From contig NZ_VHIQ01000006.1 of NCBI RefSeq assembly GCF_006494535.1, forward strand, positions 124,001 through 188,000: 64,000 nt of DNA. The letters are read 5' to 3'. Made by a program: the position numbers and the translations under genes. A model generated the notes under the pieces. That model saw only the letters and a program-made list of their open reading frames with translations. It searched no databases and was not told the DNA's origin. Each line of letters begins with the position of its first letter. Position 1 is the stretch's first letter. The DNA is from Paucihalobacter ruber (GTDB taxonomy: Bacteria > Bacteroidota > Bacteroidia > Flavobacteriales > Flavobacteriaceae). Below are positions 36,219-44,592 of the stretch, one piece after another.

Positions 36219-36238
36219 ATTCAAAACAATTATATGCG

Positions 36239-36246
36239 TATTTTTG
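36239..36246 (+). promoter_or_regulatory. Candidate -7 box directly before cvfB
   Basis: TATTTTTG ends only 4 bp before the ATG at 36251. If this is the promoter, transcription begins at or next to the start codon, giving a leaderless mRNA. No clear -33 box. Confidence 0.35.
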
Positions 36247-36250
36247 CAAT

Positions 36251-37087
36251 ATGATTAATATAGGAGAATACAATACGCTGGCTATTATACGCGAGGCTCA
36301 ACAAGGTTTATATATTGCAGATGATGAGGGCAATGAAGTGTTATTACCCAACAGATATGTTCCTGAAAATTTTAAAATATGGGAGGCAATTAAGGTCTTT
36401 GTTTATTTAGATAACGAAGAAAGACCGGTTGCTACCACCGAGGAACCATTTATAATAAAAGATAATTTTGCCATGTTGCGCTGTAATGAGGTAACAAAAC
36501 ACGGTGCATTTTTAGATTGGGGATTGTTAAAAGAATTATTTTGCCCATTTAAGGAGCAAGTTGTACAAATGAGAGCCGGGCAGTGGTACTTGGTGCGCTG
36601 TTACTTAGACGAAACAACCGGCAGACTGGTAGCTTCAAGTCGTACCAATAGATTTCTTGATAATTCAAGTTTAACCCTGCAAAAATTTGATGAGGTTGAC
36701 CTTATTATTTCTCATCCTTCAGAAATTGGGATGAACGTTATTGTTAATGAACAGCACAGCGGACTCATTTTTAAAGACGATATTTTTCAGCAACTTAACA
36801 TTGGCGATCGCCTTAAGGGGTATGTCAAAAATGTAAGGCCAGACAACAAACTGGATATTGCTCTGGGTAAAATTGGTTACCGAAACATTGAGCCTAATGC
36901 ACAAACCATTCTCGATACGCTTAAATCTCATGACGGTTTTTTACCCCTTTCAGATAAGTCTTCGCCCGATGACATCAAAATTCATTTGGAAATGAGTAAG
37001 AAAAACTTTAAAAAAGCAGTCGGAAATCTTTACAAACAAAAATTAATCGATATTAAACCAGATGGTTTATATTTGATTTCTGAATAG
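36251..37087 (+). CDS. cvfB: CvfB/YitL-like S1 RNA-binding protein
   Basis: A 278-residue protein with three consecutive S1-like OB domains and a C-terminal winged helix. The first domain starts IGEYNTLAIIREAQQGLYIADD; the second shows KHGAFLDWGLLKELFCPFKEQ (about 85-105); the third has VRPDNKLDIALGKIGY (about 194-209). The end (FLPLSDKSSPDDIKIHLE and KKAVGNLYKQKLI) is the winged helix of CvfB. In Staphylococcus CvfB binds RNA and affects virulence genes; here a role in RNA metabolism is the only safe inference. It lies between DUF2853 and menB, 15 bp before the latter, so may be co-transcribed with menB-menA. Confidence 0.88.
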   Translation: MINIGEYNTLAIIREAQQGLYIADDEGNEVLLPNRYVPENFKIWEAIKVFVYLDNEERPVATTEEPFIIKDNFAMLRCNEVTKHGAFLDWGLLKELFCPFKEQVVQMRAGQWYLVRCYLDETTGRLVASSRTNRFLDNSSLTLQKFDEVDLIISHPSEIGMNVIVNEQHSGLIFKDDIFQQLNIGDRLKGYVKNVRPDNKLDIALGKIGYRNIEPNAQTILDTLKSHDGFLPLSDKSSPDDIKIHLEMSKKNFKKAVGNLYKQKLIDIKPDGLYLISE

Positions 37088-37102
37088 TATAAATAATTTA
37101 CA

Positions 37103-37942
37103 GTGAAAGAAATAGCTTGGAAAACCGCTAAAGAATACGAAGATATTACCTACAAAAAGTGCAATGGTGTAGCGCGAATTGCCTTTAACAGACCTAATGT
37201 TCGAAATGCCTTTAGGCCAAAAACAACCAGTGAACTTTACGATGCGTTTTACGATGCTAATGAAGATGTAAACATTGGCGTTGTTTTGCTTTCGGCCGAA
37301 GGTCCGTCAACCAAAGATGGTGTTTGGAGTTTTTGCTCCGGTGGAGACCAAAAAGCCAGAGGTCATCAAGGCTATGTGGGGGAAGATGGTTATCACCGTC
37401 TTAATATCCTAGAAGTGCAACGCCTTATCAGATTTATGCCCAAAGCAGTCATTGCTGTAGTTCCGGGTTGGGCAGTTGGTGGTGGCCACAGCTTACACGT
37501 TGTGTGCGATTTAACTTTGGCCAGTAAAGAACACGCCATTTTTAAACAAACCGATGCCGATGTTACCAGTTTCGACGGTGGTTACGGTTCGGCCTATTTG
37601 GCAAAAATGGTTGGGCAGAAGAAAGCGCGCGAAATTTTCTTCCTTGGAAGAAATTACTCAGCCCAGGAAGCATTTGATATGGGTATGGTAAATGCCGTGA
37701 TACCTCATGCCCATTTAGAACAAACAGCCTACGAGTGGGCACAAGAAATTTTAGCGAAAAGTCCTACTTCTATAAAAATGCTTAAATTCGCTATGAATTT
37801 AACCGACGATGGAATGGTTGGTCAGCAAGTATTTGCTGGTGAAGCTACTAGATTAGCTTATATGACCGATGAAGCCATTGAAGGCAGGAATGCCTTTTTA
37901 GAAAAACGTAAACCTAATTTTGAAAAGAAGTGGATTCCTTAA
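37103..37942 (+). CDS. menB: 1,4-Dihydroxy-2-naphthoyl-CoA synthase
   Basis: Crotonase-fold enzyme cyclising o-succinylbenzoyl-CoA to DHNA-CoA. The 279-residue length is typical. Features: the opening ITYKKCNGVARIAFNRPNVR (about 14-33), the oxyanion and bicarbonate-binding parts FCSGGDQKARGHQGYVG (about 73-89), VPGWAVGGGHSLHVVCDLTL (about 115-134), and YGSAYLAKMVGQKKAREIFF with YSAQEAFDMGMVN. DGGYGSAYL carries the aspartate/tyrosine of the MenB active site. The start is GTG at 37103, 15 bp after cvfB; menA follows after 15 bp. Confidence 0.95.
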   Translation: MKEIAWKTAKEYEDITYKKCNGVARIAFNRPNVRNAFRPKTTSELYDAFYDANEDVNIGVVLLSAEGPSTKDGVWSFCSGGDQKARGHQGYVGEDGYHRLNILEVQRLIRFMPKAVIAVVPGWAVGGGHSLHVVCDLTLASKEHAIFKQTDADVTSFDGGYGSAYLAKMVGQKKAREIFFLGRNYSAQEAFDMGMVNAVIPHAHLEQTAYEWAQEILAKSPTSIKMLKFAMNLTDDGMVGQQVFAGEATRLAYMTDEAIEGRNAFLEKRKPNFEKKWIP

Positions 37943-37957
37943 CCCAAATCTAAACAA

Positions 37958-38866
37958 ATGACTAATTTACAAGTTTGGCTTTCGGCTGTTAGGCTCAGAA
38001 CTTTGCCATTATCTGTTTCAGGAATTTTTGTTGGATCTTGTTTAGCCTACTATGCTACCGACAAATTCAACGTATTGGTTTTTATTTTTGCAATAACATC
38101 AACCATAGGTTTTCAAGTACTTTCTAATCTTGCCAACGATTATGGCGACGGCACTAAAGGCACCGATAACGATGACCGCATTGGACCTGAACGCGCCATA
38201 CAAAGCGGACAAATTTCACCTGAGCAAATGCTGGTAGCCATTCAAAACACTATTATGTTTATTATTTTTAGTGTGTTCGCCTTAATTTTTTCTGCCTTTG
38301 GAGTTTACCATATTTTGTATGCTTTTATTTTTATAGTATTGGCAGGTTTTACGGTTTATTCGGCCTTGACCTACACCATTGGGGATTCGCCTTATGGTTA
38401 TAAAGGCTTGGGTGATTTGTTTGTATTTGTTTTCTTCGGATTTGTGAGTGTGGTTGGAGTCTATTTTCTAAATACCTTAAGATTAGACCATGTAGTTATT
38501 TTACCGGCTATTTCTATAGGTTTGTTAAGTGTTGGTGTGCTCAACCTCAATAATATGAGAGATATCAAATCCGACGAAAAATCGGGTAAATATACATTAG
38601 CGGTGAAAATGGGAAGTAAACGCGCCAAACAATACCATTTGTTTTTAATTTTTGGAGCCATAACAGCATCGGTTTTATTTTCAATTTTATACTATTCATC
38701 TCCTTATAATTTTATTTTTTATCTGGCTTTTATTCCTTTGTTTAAGCACATAAAAGTGGTGGTGAACGCCAAACATCCTTCAGAATACGATCCACAACTA
38801 AAATTTCTGGCCATTACTACTTTTATCTTTTCTATTTTATTAGGATTGGGTCAGGTTTTTTATTAA
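37958..38866 (+). CDS. menA: 1,4-Dihydroxy-2-naphthoate polyprenyltransferase
   Basis: Inner-membrane UbiA-family enzyme that attaches the polyprenyl chain to DHNA, giving demethylmenaquinone. The 302-residue protein has about eight or nine hydrophobic helices. The first aspartate motif is NLANDYGDGTKGTDNDDR (about 52-69) with GPERAIQSG after it; the second is NLNNMRDIKSDEKSGKYTLA (about 193-212). These bind the magnesium-diphosphate of the prenyl donor. It is 15 bp after menB and 54 bp before the MBL hydrolase. Confidence 0.94.
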   Translation: MTNLQVWLSAVRLRTLPLSVSGIFVGSCLAYYATDKFNVLVFIFAITSTIGFQVLSNLANDYGDGTKGTDNDDRIGPERAIQSGQISPEQMLVAIQNTIMFIIFSVFALIFSAFGVYHILYAFIFIVLAGFTVYSALTYTIGDSPYGYKGLGDLFVFVFFGFVSVVGVYFLNTLRLDHVVILPAISIGLLSVGVLNLNNMRDIKSDEKSGKYTLAVKMGSKRAKQYHLFLIFGAITASVLFSILYYSSPYNFIFYLAFIPLFKHIKVVVNAKHPSEYDPQLKFLAITTFIFSILLGLGQVFY

Positions 38867-38920
38867 AAATTCAGTAATTTTCTTGGATAAAAATTTATGT
38901 TTTAACTTAAATTATCATAC

Positions 38921-39598
38921 ATGAAAATCACATTTTACGGTCACGCTTCTCTGGGTATTCAAATAGGCGAAACGCATTTAATTGTAGATCCATTTATTTC
39001 GGCCAATGAAAGGGCAAGTCATATCCATATCAATAGCCTTAAGGCAGATTATATTTTGCTCACACACGCTCATCAAGACCATATTCTCGATGCCGAAGCC
39101 ATTGCCAAAAATACGGGTGCTAAAATTATTTCAAACTTCGAAATTGTTTCGCACTACCAAAGCAAGGGTATCGAAGGTCACCCAATGAACCATGGTGGTT
39201 CTTGGGAGTTTGAATTTGGCAAGTTAAAATATGTAAACGCTGTGCATACCTCGTCTTTTCCGGATGGCACTTATGGCGGTCAGCCCGGTGGATTTATTAT
39301 AGAAGGCGAGAGAAAAAACATTTACATAGCAGGCGATACTGCATTAACGATGGATATGAAATTGATTCCTATGTTTACCAAATTAGACCTAGCTATTTTA
39401 CCCATAGGAGATAATTTTACAATGGGTATTGATGACGCTATTCACGCCAGCGATTTCGTAGAATGCGACAAAATATTAGGAGTTCATTTCGATACGTTTG
39501 GATATATAGAAATTGACCACGCAGCTGCAAAACGTAAATTCTTTGAAAATGATAAGGATTTGATGCTATTAGAAATTGGTGAGAGTCTGGAGCTGTAA
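38921..39598 (+). CDS. Metal-dependent hydrolase, UPF0173/YtkL-like MBL fold
   Basis: A 225-residue metallo-beta-lactamase-fold hydrolase. The zinc motif is TGHAHQDHILDA in form THAHQDHIL (about 46-55), followed by further ligands in HTSSFPDG (about 108), AGDTAL (about 139) and GVHFDTFGY (about 187). The N-terminus ITFYGHASLGIQIGETHLIVDPFI is typical of the UPF0173 (YtkL) family. It is placed after menA and before the convergent SDR. Family members have unknown substrates, so a role in menaquinone synthesis is possible only by position. Confidence 0.87.
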   Translation: MKITFYGHASLGIQIGETHLIVDPFISANERASHIHINSLKADYILLTHAHQDHILDAEAIAKNTGAKIISNFEIVSHYQSKGIEGHPMNHGGSWEFEFGKLKYVNAVHTSSFPDGTYGGQPGGFIIEGERKNIYIAGDTALTMDMKLIPMFTKLDLAILPIGDNFTMGIDDAIHASDFVECDKILGVHFDTFGYIEIDHAAAKRKFFENDKDLMLLEIGESLEL

Positions 39599-39629
39599 AT
39601 ACTACTTTGATATAATATCTCGTTCTATC

Positions 39630-39653
39630 AACCCACGGTTTAAACTCTGGGTT
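39630..39653. terminator. Weak hairpin between convergent genes
   Basis: AACCCA pairs with TGGGTT across a 12-base loop; no T-run follows. It sits between the MBL hydrolase and the convergent SDR. Could be a factor-dependent terminator; low confidence. Confidence 0.25.
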
Positions 39654-39658
39654 AATAA

Positions 39659-40453
39659 CTACCGAACCGTACTCCTCAATACGAAATAATGTAAAAACTT
39701 AGGAAAAAAGCGTTTTAAATAAACTCCTAAAACTTCTTTCTTTCCAATATAAACTTCAAATTTCCTTTTAGCGATGGCATGCGTCATGCGTTTGACAAAA
39801 ACTTCGGGAGAAAGACCTTGTTCTGTAGCCGTGTCTTGATTGTTCTGGATGTCTCCACTTCCTGTCAAGGCATTTCTGGCAACATTGGTATTTACAAATC
39901 CCGGGCAAACCATGGTAACATCAATACCGTCTTTTTGGTGTTCCATTCTTAAAGCATCAAAAAAGCCATGTAAGGCGTGCTTGGCACCGCAGTATCCAGA
40001 ACGGTATGGCGAACTGAATTTCCCCATTAAACTGCTCACTACAACAAAGTGACCCGATTGCTTTTTAATAAAATGAGGTAGAATGGCTTTGCTGAGAGCC
40101 ACTGTTCCCAAATAGTCAACTTCCATAAGTTTTTTATCCACTTCTATTGCCGTGTCTATAATTAGACTACGCTGACTCACGCCGCCATTATTTACCAAAA
40201 TGTCAATAGCTCCAAATAATTTAATAGCATTTTTAGCTATGTCGTGCATCATATCGATTTTGGCTAAATCAAATGGTAAAACAGAAATATTTTCGGGATA
40301 TGTGCAAAGCCTTTTAACTTCATTTAAAGCATTTTCTCCTCGTGCAGACAAAATAAGTTTGTTACTTTTTTCTTTAGAAAGATAAATCGCCAAAGCTTTC
40401 CCAATACCACTGGAAGCACCGGTAATCCAAATAACCTTATTACTTATTTTCAT
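39659..40453 (-). CDS. Short-chain dehydrogenase/reductase
   Basis: Classical SDR of 264 residues. ITGASSGIGKALAI (about 10-23), ILSARG (about 34), NNGGVSQRS (about 88-96), the catalytic serine in VSSLMGKFSS (about 139), and YCGAKHAL with the catalytic Tyr and Lys (about 153-160). The tail (LGVYLKRFFPKFLHYFVL) is hydrophobic and basic, suggesting membrane association, as in DHRS7-like and 3-ketoacyl or sphingoid-base reductases. It overlaps the upstream fatty-acid-hydroxylase gene by 14 bp, so the two are surely co-transcribed and probably act on the same lipid. Not related in strand or function to the surrounding men genes. Confidence 0.88.
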   Translation of the reverse strand: MKISNKVIWITGASSGIGKALAIYLSKEKSNKLILSARGENALNEVKRLCTYPENISVLPFDLAKIDMMHDIAKNAIKLFGAIDILVNNGGVSQRSLIIDTAIEVDKKLMEVDYLGTVALSKAILPHFIKKQSGHFVVVSSLMGKFSSPYRSGYCGAKHALHGFFDALRMEHQKDGIDVTMVCPGFVNTNVARNALTGSGDIQNNQDTATEQGLSPEVFVKRMTHAIAKRKFEVYIGKKEVLGVYLKRFFPKFLHYFVLRSTVR

Positions 40454-41348
40454 TTGAAATCTGTTTGTTTTTCAACCATTCGCTGCGCAAATCGGCACTA
40501 ATTTTACCGGAGCCATCGTGTTTCCACCCCGGTGGTTTTATTAAATACTGCCAACGCGCTTTTAGTGGTTTGGAACCTGTAAAAGTGTCTTTAAATATGG
40601 CAATCCATTCGTGAAAGGCAATTTTAATCGGGTTGTAGGTGTTGATATTTGAGGTGAGACCGTAAACCACTTTTTCATCCTTAATTTCAGGTTGAAAGGT
40701 TCCAAAAAGTTTATCCCAAATAATCAAAATGCCGGCGTGATTTCTGTCTAAATACAACGGATTACTGCCATGGTGAACGCGATGATGAGATGGGGTATTA
40801 AAAATTTCTTCAAACCAGCGCGGCATTTTATCGATAGCTTCGGTATGAATCCAAAATTGATATAATAAACTTATAGACATTTGTAACAGTATCATTCCCG
40901 GATGAAACCCAACCAAAGGCATCCAAAGCCAAAAAATGAAAGAATAGAAACTCCCGGACCAGGTTTGTCTTAAGGCCGTGCTTAAATTATAATGTTGCGA
41001 CGAATGGTGTACTACATGTGATGCCCAAAATAATCTGCATTCATGAGATATTCTGTGAAACCAATAATACGAAAAGTCGTCAGCAAAGAATATTAAAATA
41101 AAACTCCACCACACAACCGGAATGGTAAACAACTTGAAGTTTTCATAAATTAAATAAAAGGCTCCAAAAACCAAGGCCTTGCTTATAAACCCAATGAGAA
41201 CATTGCCTAATCCCATAGCAATGGAAGAAAAGGCGTCTTTTTTTTCGTAAGTTTTAATGTTTTGTTTGGTGGTAACATACAACTCTAGAAGCATGGCCAA
41301 TACAAAAAACGGGATGGCAAATAGTATAAGGTTTGGGAAATTAGGCAT
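40440..41348 (-). CDS. Sterol desaturase / fatty acid hydroxylase family protein
   Basis: Integral membrane di-iron oxygenase of 302 residues. Three histidine clusters are visible: WFHRISHECRLFWASHVVHHS (about 97-117, containing HRISH and HVVHHS) and SHHRVHHGSNPLYLDRNHAG (about 187-206, containing HHRVHH). About four hydrophobic helices precede and separate them. Family members hydroxylate or desaturate fatty acyl chains, sterols or carotenoids. The next gene on this strand, an SDR, overlaps by 14 bp. A lipid with a hydroxyl that is then oxidised by the SDR would explain the pair. Substrate not known. Confidence 0.9.
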   Translation of the reverse strand: MPNFPNLILFAIPFFVLAMLLELYVTTKQNIKTYEKKDAFSSIAMGLGNVLIGFISKALVFGAFYLIYENFKLFTIPVVWWSFILIFFADDFSYYWFHRISHECRLFWASHVVHHSSQHYNLSTALRQTWSGSFYSFIFWLWMPLVGFHPGMILLQMSISLLYQFWIHTEAIDKMPRWFEEIFNTPSHHRVHHGSNPLYLDRNHAGILIIWDKLFGTFQPEIKDEKVVYGLTSNINTYNPIKIAFHEWIAIFKDTFTGSKPLKARWQYLIKPPGWKHDGSGKISADLRSEWLKNKQISNENK

Positions 41349-41492
41349 GTTAACTAAGGTTCAATGCAATAAATAACAAAACAAAAATCATAATGACACA
41401 AATTTAATTATTTGAAGTGATAAATTTATGATTCGATTTTAAGAATTAATGCTTAGGTTAATTTTTAATATGCCATTAAGAATCTATTGGAT

Positions 41493-41500
41493 TATCTTTG
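41493..41500 (+). promoter_or_regulatory. Candidate -7 box of menC
   Basis: TATCTTTG matches the consensus and ends 29 bp before the ATG at 41530. It lies inside a longer reading frame starting at 41449, which argues that the longer frame is not translated. Confidence 0.4.
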
Positions 41501-41529
41501 CTTTGTTTTTTGAGCATTACACCTCCTTT

Positions 41530-42564
41530 ATGACTGCCAAATATCAGCGATATGTATTAAATTTTAAACAACCCGCAGGCACCTCACGGGGTGTTTTAAA
41601 AACCAAAGAAACCTGGTTCATTGTTGTTGAATCTAATGGTAAAAAAGGAATAGGCGAGTGCGGACTCTTAAGAGGTCTTTCGGTAGATGATGTGCTAGAT
41701 TACGAAGAAAAATTAAAATACGTTTGTGCTAATATTAGTGTTGGTTTAGATAAATTATATTCAGAATTAAAACACTATCCAAGTATTCAGTTTGGCTTGG
41801 AAATGGCCTTTAAATCCTTAAAATCGCCATCAGCTTTTGAGTTATTTCCTTCTGATTTTACCCGGGGTAAAGATGCTATCAGTATTAATGGTTTGATTTG
41901 GATGGGCGATGCCAATTTTATGAAATCTCAAATAAAAGAGAAGTTAAAGGCAGGATTTTCATGCCTAAAACTTAAAATCGGAGCGATTGACTTTGATACT
42001 GAACTCTCTCTTTTAAAGTCCATCAGAGAAGAATTTACATTTAATGACATAGAACTTCGAGTAGATGCCAATGGCGCTTTTTCACCAAACGAAGCACTTG
42101 AAAAACTAAAAAAATTATCGCAATTTGATTTGCATTCCATAGAGCAACCCATAGCAGTTCATCAATGGGATGAAATGGCTAGCTTATGTCAGCAAACACC
42201 TATTCCTATTGCTTTAGACGAAGAATTGATAGGTGTGTTTGAAACAACCAAAAAAGAAGCACTGCTAAAACACATCAAACCACAATACATTATTTTAAAA
42301 CCGAGTTTTATAGGTGGTTTTCAAGGTACCCGGTCATGGATTGATGTAGCCAAAGAACATCACATTGGCTACTGGATTACCAGTGCTTTAGAGAGTAATA
42401 TAGGCTTAAATGCCATTGCGCAATTTGCCTACCATCTCAATCTAACAATGCCACAAGGTTTGGGCACTGGTTCGTTATTTACTAATAATTTTGATAGTCC
42501 GTTACAAGTAAAAAATGGTAAATTGCACTATAATAATTTAATTAACTGGAATTTTAATTTATAA
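41530..42564 (+). CDS. menC: o-Succinylbenzoate synthase
   Basis: Enolase-superfamily enzyme that dehydrates SHCHC to o-succinylbenzoate. The 344-residue product has the capping domain (FKQPAGTSRGVLKTKETWF, about 12-30) and barrel motifs LKLKIGAID (about 148-156, catalytic Lys), RVDANGAF (about 179-186, Asp ligand), SIEQPI (about 204-209, Glu ligand), ALDEELIG (about 229-236, Asp ligand) and KPSFIGG (catalytic Lys). I used the ATG at 41530 (MTAKYQRYV) because the 27 residues before it are hydrophobic, unlike MenC, and a promoter box lies within them. It is followed after 2 bp by the CPBP gene. Confidence 0.9.
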   Translation: MTAKYQRYVLNFKQPAGTSRGVLKTKETWFIVVESNGKKGIGECGLLRGLSVDDVLDYEEKLKYVCANISVGLDKLYSELKHYPSIQFGLEMAFKSLKSPSAFELFPSDFTRGKDAISINGLIWMGDANFMKSQIKEKLKAGFSCLKLKIGAIDFDTELSLLKSIREEFTFNDIELRVDANGAFSPNEALEKLKKLSQFDLHSIEQPIAVHQWDEMASLCQQTPIPIALDEELIGVFETTKKEALLKHIKPQYIILKPSFIGGFQGTRSWIDVAKEHHIGYWITSALESNIGLNAIAQFAYHLNLTMPQGLGTGSLFTNNFDSPLQVKNGKLHYNNLINWNFNL

Positions 42565-42566
42565 GC

Positions 42567-43544
42567 ATGTATATAAGTCAGGTTAGTACTATTTTAAACG
42601 ATTGGTGGCGTTATATCTTAGGTGTTATTATTGCCGTTATTGGCGTGGCTATTTTTTCGGCTCCTCATGCCATTGCCGTTGGTTTTAAACAATTTAAAGG
42701 TGAATTTGATATGAGTCGTGCCGATGATTTAAATTACTTAATGACACTTTTCGACTCTAATTTAAATCTTGTCTTAATGTTATTGCCATTTGTTGGAGGT
42801 CTGATATTTTTAATACTCGGAGCCAGATTACTACATGGTCAAAAGTTAAATCACCTTACTACAGCTAGGCCCAAAATAGACTGGAGTCGGTTTTGGTTTG
42901 CTTTTATTTTCTGGGGAATTGTATCCTCTGCGCTTATTTTTATTGAAATATTCATGGCGCCAGATGACTATGTGTTTAATTTTCAGCCGAAAAGATTTGC
43001 TGTGCTTGTAGTTGTAGTCTTGCTTTTGGTACCACTTCAAACCAGTTTTGAAGAATATATGTTTAGAGGGTATTTAATGCAGGGCATAGGTTTTTTGGTT
43101 AAAAATAAATGGGTACCACTTATTGTAACTTCTGCTGTATTTGGACTTCTGCATATAGCCAACCCTGAAGTTGAAAAACTGGGCAATTTTATTATGGTTT
43201 ATTACATAGGTACCGGATTGTTTTTGGGCATAATTACCTTAATGGACGATGGTTTAGAACTTGCTTTAGGTTTTCATGCGGCCAATAACATGTTTACAGC
43301 TTTATTGGTAACGGCAGACTGGACTGCTTTTCAGACATACTCGGTTTACCGTGATGTTTCAGATCCAGATCCTATGGGTCTTTTAGAAATATTTATTCCT
43401 GTTTTCATCGTATTCCCAATTCTACTCTTTATTTTCTCTAAGAAGTACAATTGGACCAACTGGCGCGATAAATTATTTGGAAAGGTTGAAGTAGCAAAAA
43501 ATAATAACCCTGAAGTAACAGACCAATATGATTCCAACATTTGA
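42567..43544 (+). CDS. CPBP family intramembrane glutamic endopeptidase
   Basis: Membrane protease-like protein of 325 residues with about eight hydrophobic helices. The CPBP/Abi motifs are present: FEEYMFRGYLMQG (EExxxR, about 161-173), FGLLHIAN (FxxxH, about 192-199) and FHAANNMF (HxxxN, about 236-243). The glutamate pair and histidines form the presumed active site. The family includes Rce1 prenyl-protein proteases and poorly known bacterial members. It is packed tightly between menC (2 bp gap) and menE (17 bp overlap), but no specific link to menaquinone is known. The tail from about 300 is soluble. Confidence 0.88.
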   Translation: MYISQVSTILNDWWRYILGVIIAVIGVAIFSAPHAIAVGFKQFKGEFDMSRADDLNYLMTLFDSNLNLVLMLLPFVGGLIFLILGARLLHGQKLNHLTTARPKIDWSRFWFAFIFWGIVSSALIFIEIFMAPDDYVFNFQPKRFAVLVVVVLLLVPLQTSFEEYMFRGYLMQGIGFLVKNKWVPLIVTSAVFGLLHIANPEVEKLGNFIMVYYIGTGLFLGIITLMDDGLELALGFHAANNMFTALLVTADWTAFQTYSVYRDVSDPDPMGLLEIFIPVFIVFPILLFIFSKKYNWTNWRDKLFGKVEVAKNNNPEVTDQYDSNI

Positions 43545-44592
43545 CAAAATACATAATAAATTTAAGCTTAACGGACTCTATTTTGACAGAGATGCCTTAA
43601 AAGAAGTGGCTTACAGTTTTATCAAAGAAGGCCAGCTATTTGAAAAGGAAATGGGCGACTTTTTGCTGGAATGGACCAACGACAGGCCTGTGGTTGAAGT
43701 GCGTACATCGGGCTCAACCGGTGCGCCTAAAATTGTTATAATAAAAAAAGACGCTATGGTGGCCTCCGCAATATCTACTGGGAATTTCTTTAGTCTTGAA
43801 CCTGGAGACACCTGTCTGCATTGCTTGCCAACCCACTTTATTGCCGGAAAAATGATGCTTGTACGGGCCATGATTCTGGGATTAGAAGTCACCACTGTTG
43901 AGCCGCTTTCTAGACCTATTTTTGATATTGATAAAACATTCGACTTTTGTGCTATGGTGCCTTTGCAACTTGAAAACACCATAAACGCTACAAAAAATAT
44001 TAAGAAGTTAATTGTGGGTGGTGCCGCGGTTCCTAAATCTTTGGTAACAGCTGTTCAAAAGTTAAAAACAGAAGTGTATGAAACCTACGGAATGACCGAA
44101 ACTATCACACATATTGCTGCAAAACGCTTAAACGGTAAAACTAAATCCAAATATTTCACGACGCTTCCGGGGGTTCTGGTAACCCAGGACGAAAGAAATT
44201 GCTTGGTAATTAAAGCCCCTTATCTATCGAGTGAACCCGTCATCACCAATGACATTGTAGAGTTGATATCTGAATACGAATTTAGATGGTTAGGAAGGGC
44301 AGATTATGTTATTAATGTGGGCGGCGTTAAGGTTCAGCCCGAAGTGGTTGAGGCAAAATTACAAGACAAATTTCAACATAGAATTTTAATTACTTCAGAA
44401 CACGATTCTAAACTGGGTGAACACGTTGTGATGATTGTTGAATCAGAGCCATTTGAAATTTCAAAGACAGTTTTTGAAGATTTAGAAAAGTTTGAAGCAC
44501 CTAAATCTATTTATTTCATATCCAGGTTTGTTGAAAAAACACCGGGTAAAATTCAAATTTTGGAAACCTTAAATAAAGCTAAATTGTCATGA
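43528..44592 (+). CDS. menE: o-Succinylbenzoate-CoA ligase (short form)
   Basis: Acyl-adenylating enzyme that converts o-succinylbenzoate to its CoA ester. Residues VRTSGSTGAPKIVIIKKDAM (about 58-77) are the P-loop of the ANL family, VYETYGMTETITHIAAKRL (about 187-205) is the A5 motif, and RWLGRADYVINVGGVKVQP (about 251-269) joins to the C-terminal domain, where the catalytic lysine TPGKIQIL appears near residue 341. At 354 residues it is much shorter than the 450-490 of E. coli or Bacillus MenE, the N-terminal portion being reduced; this short form is usual in Bacteroidota. It overlaps the CPBP gene by 17 bp and the peptidase gene by 4 bp. Confidence 0.87.
   Translation: MIPTFDKIHNKFKLNGLYFDRDALKEVAYSFIKEGQLFEKEMGDFLLEWTNDRPVVEVRTSGSTGAPKIVIIKKDAMVASAISTGNFFSLEPGDTCLHCLPTHFIAGKMMLVRAMILGLEVTTVEPLSRPIFDIDKTFDFCAMVPLQLENTINATKNIKKLIVGGAAVPKSLVTAVQKLKTEVYETYGMTETITHIAAKRLNGKTKSKYFTTLPGVLVTQDERNCLVIKAPYLSSEPVITNDIVELISEYEFRWLGRADYVINVGGVKVQPEVVEAKLQDKFQHRILITSEHDSKLGEHVVMIVESEPFEISKTVFEDLEKFEAPKSIYFISRFVEKTPGKIQILETLNKAKLS

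Noticed and set aside
41449-41529. Upstream extension of menC by 27 residues, which looks like a membrane segment.
   Set aside because: A consensus -7 box lies within it and MenC proteins start at the position corresponding to 41530.
43611-43982. 123-codon minus-strand frame.
   Set aside because: Antisense to menE across its P-loop region; no independent support.
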